DNA of 8,043 nt from the NCBI GenBank assembly GCA_947460045.1, contig CANHGC010000061.1:1-8043 (forward strand), written 5' to 3'. This DNA is from Bacteroidota bacterium (GTDB lineage Bacteria; Bacteroidota; Bacteroidia; NS11-12g; UBA955). The notes under the pieces were generated by a model, which was not told where the DNA came from, did not search any database, and saw only the letters and a program-made list of their open reading frames with translations. Made by a program: the position numbers and the translations under genes. Positions 6,406 to 8,043 of this stretch are shown in pieces. How positions within the stretch are numbered: the first letter of the stretch is position 1; every line of letters begins with the position of its first letter.

Positions 6406-8016
6406 ATGAATAAAATTATGCGTTATACTTTCATTGCAACTTTTGCATTCCTGAGCACCGTGTTCAGCCCCATTTCATTGATGGCTCAATCGGGCAAAGG
6501 CCTGGGATTCCCCTGCTACAACAACCAATTCAAGTTGGAACTCACAACCACAAAAAAGAGCATCACTACTTGCAACGACACCGTTCAGTTGAGCGTGAGC
6601 TCCACGCGCAATCCCCAGGTTTATTGGACGGATGGATACTACGGCAGTTCACGTGTGGTGAGCAGCAACGGCGTTTTCCAAGCCTATGCATATGATAGCG
6701 CATTCAATTGTGTTGACACCACTGCCAGCGTGGCTGTTACTGTAAACGACGCCTATGTCAATATTTACAGCGGTGCTGGAACCAACCCCACAAAATTGTG
6801 CGAAGGAAATTACGTAACCCTTTACGCCTACTCTACCGCTCCCGTAAAATGGAACACAGGCGATTCAACCAATACAATCCTTGTTACCAAAGGCGGAAAA
6901 TACAGAGCCATTTCAACTTCCATAAATGGTTGTTCTGATACCTCCGAATTCCTGGAGGTAATCGTCAATAAAGTAAAATCGTTGACCATCAAAGCCAATT
7001 CTGATACCATCATTTGCTTGGGCGATACAGTTGAATTGGAACTCACAACCAAATACGGATACAATAGCATGTACTGGAATCCCTACTACAACACATCGCG
7101 CATTGTGAAAATTGTGGCCCCGGGCACGATCAATGTCTTCGCATTGGATTCTGCAACAAGTTGTGGCATCAAATCAAACAGCATTCAAGTGAAAGTACTG
7201 ACTCCCAGCGTAGAGCCTTTGTGCATGGTCACCGTTGATAGCGCAACCGGCAAAAACAAACTCATTTGGAAAGTAACGCCCAATCAGCGAACGGCCTACT
7301 ACAACATTTACCGCGAATCAAATTTTGCCGGTGAATTCGATCTCATTGGCGACGCCGACCTGACCAATGCTGGCACTTTCCTCGATACCCAAGTGAACCC
7401 AAAGCAACGTCCTTTCACCTATTACATCGATGCGATAGACTCTTGCAACAACAAAGCAGAGTATTCCAAGTATTACGCACACACCACCTTGCACTTAACC
7501 GCCAACTTGGGCGTGAATGGTGAGAACAATTTGAATTGGTCTGATTACGTGGGCATTTATCCACTCAACACATACATCATTTATCGCAGCAACAACTCTG
7601 GCAAGTTTACCGCCATTGCGTCGGTGGCTGCTACCGTAAAATCGTTCAGCGACTTAACACCACCGAGTGGCAAAAATCGCTACTACATCGGCATCAAAGG
7701 CCAAACCGCTTGCGACACAACCGGCAACACCTTGAGTGTTAACTCAAACATGGTGGCGTTGGGCTTGTTGAGCACCCAGGATATCAAAAAACAAGGCATC
7801 AGCATTTCGCCAAACCCTTGCTCCGACTTCTTGGAAATCCAGTTGGGTGCGATCCGAAACACCACCTTAACCATTTACAATGCTCAAGGATCTGTTGTTC
7901 GACAAATCCAAGCGTCGGGCGAATCACAACCCAGAATTCAGGTATCTGAATTGCCCGCGGGTGTGTATTGGATCAACGATGCGATGGGCCGCAGCAGCAA
8001 GTTCATCAAAGAATAA
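6406..8016 (+). CDS. Secreted Ig-like/FN3-like repeat protein with T9SS type A sorting domain
   Basis: A 536-residue predicted T9SS cargo protein. MNKIMRYTFIATFAFLS leads to a signal peptide ending about LMAQ (residue 28). ATG 6406 is used here; ATG 6418 (MRYTFIATF) has a better A-rich upstream stretch and is a fair alternative, while the outermost ATG at 6379 adds non-signal residues. Three Ig-like modules follow, each with a cysteine pair: about 50-118 (C56), 125-198 (C132, C176) and 198-262 (C204, C253). Modules 1 and 3 share a W-x(2,3)-YY-x2-SR-[VI]-V core that module 2 lacks. Two FN3-like modules follow (about 270-365 and 368-462), both with a YxIYR strand (YYNIYRES, YIIYRSN). The C-terminal sorting domain (about 463-536) has ISISPNPCSD, LTIYNAQGSVV, LPAGVYWI and a KFIKE end, a typical type A signal. 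No enzymatic motif is seen; adhesion or matrix binding is inferred. No clear promoter box was found, only a near match (TACCTTG, 6397-6403). Confidence 0.88.
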   Translation: MNKIMRYTFIATFAFLSTVFSPISLMAQSGKGLGFPCYNNQFKLELTTTKKSITTCNDTVQLSVSSTRNPQVYWTDGYYGSSRVVSSNGVFQAYAYDSAFNCVDTTASVAVTVNDAYVNIYSGAGTNPTKLCEGNYVTLYAYSTAPVKWNTGDSTNTILVTKGGKYRAISTSINGCSDTSEFLEVIVNKVKSLTIKANSDTIICLGDTVELELTTKYGYNSMYWNPYYNTSRIVKIVAPGTINVFALDSATSCGIKSNSIQVKVLTPSVEPLCMVTVDSATGKNKLIWKVTPNQRTAYYNIYRESNFAGEFDLIGDADLTNAGTFLDTQVNPKQRPFTYYIDAIDSCNNKAEYSKYYAHTTLHLTANLGVNGENNLNWSDYVGIYPLNTYIIYRSNNSGKFTAIASVAATVKSFSDLTPPSGKNRYYIGIKGQTACDTTGNTLSVNSNMVALGLLSTQDIKKQGISISPNPCSDFLEIQLGAIRNTTLTIYNAQGSVVRQIQASGESQPRIQVSELPAGVYWINDAMGRSSKFIKE

Positions 8017-8043
8017 CTTTCTAGCCCCGTGAGTGGGCCGTGA

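Noticed and set aside
8017..8043. Possible terminator after the second T9SS cargo gene
   Set aside because: Only a 4-bp GCCC/GGGC pairing is visible and the window ends before any T-run could be seen.

Overview
The window looks like Bacteroidota chromosome. The evidence is two large secreted proteins ending in type IX secretion (T9SS) type A sorting domains, a TolC C-terminus ending in the 'LEFYLSP' style usual in that phylum, and upstream boxes matching the Bacteroidota -7 element TAnnTTTG. GC content looks moderate and codon use looks even, with no sign of recent transfer. No tRNA, rRNA, CRISPR array, transposase or phage gene was seen.

Left part (1-1947, minus strand): two genes of a tripartite export pump. 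A TolC-type outer-membrane channel (508-1947) is followed 4 nt later by an HlyD/MacA-type membrane fusion protein (503 down to the window edge, 3' end missing). The inner-membrane component, usually a MacB-type ABC transporter or an RND pump, is presumably encoded next, to the left of the window. The promoter region (1948-2170) carries a TATCTTTG box only 5 nt from the tolC ATG. Directly behind the box is a perfect 12-bp inverted repeat lying where a -33 element would be.

Middle (2171-4762, plus strand): an 863-residue secreted protein. It starts with a signal peptide and a Reeler-like 'choice-of-anchor V' type domain carrying a CxxCH motif, continues with PKD/Ig-like modules, and ends in a T9SS sorting domain. 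It converges on the next gene with only 41 bp between stop codons and no visible terminator.

Right part: a predicted outer-membrane beta-barrel of the DUF5723 type (4804-6306, minus) is divergently arranged with a second T9SS cargo protein (6406-8016, plus) made of three Ig-like and two FN3-like modules plus a type A sorting domain. Their shared 99-bp spacer has a TATCTTTG box for the barrel gene and two adjacent inverted repeats (6341-6370) that could be an operator.

Overall this is a cell-envelope region: an efflux pump operon beside surface or secreted proteins and an outer-membrane barrel. Most of it is recognisable. The points most worth a second look are the CxxCH motif in a T9SS cargo, the palindrome in the pump promoter, the near-leaderless promoter layout, and the barrel gene sitting between two T9SS cargo genes. 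I see no convincing evidence of a wholly new system.
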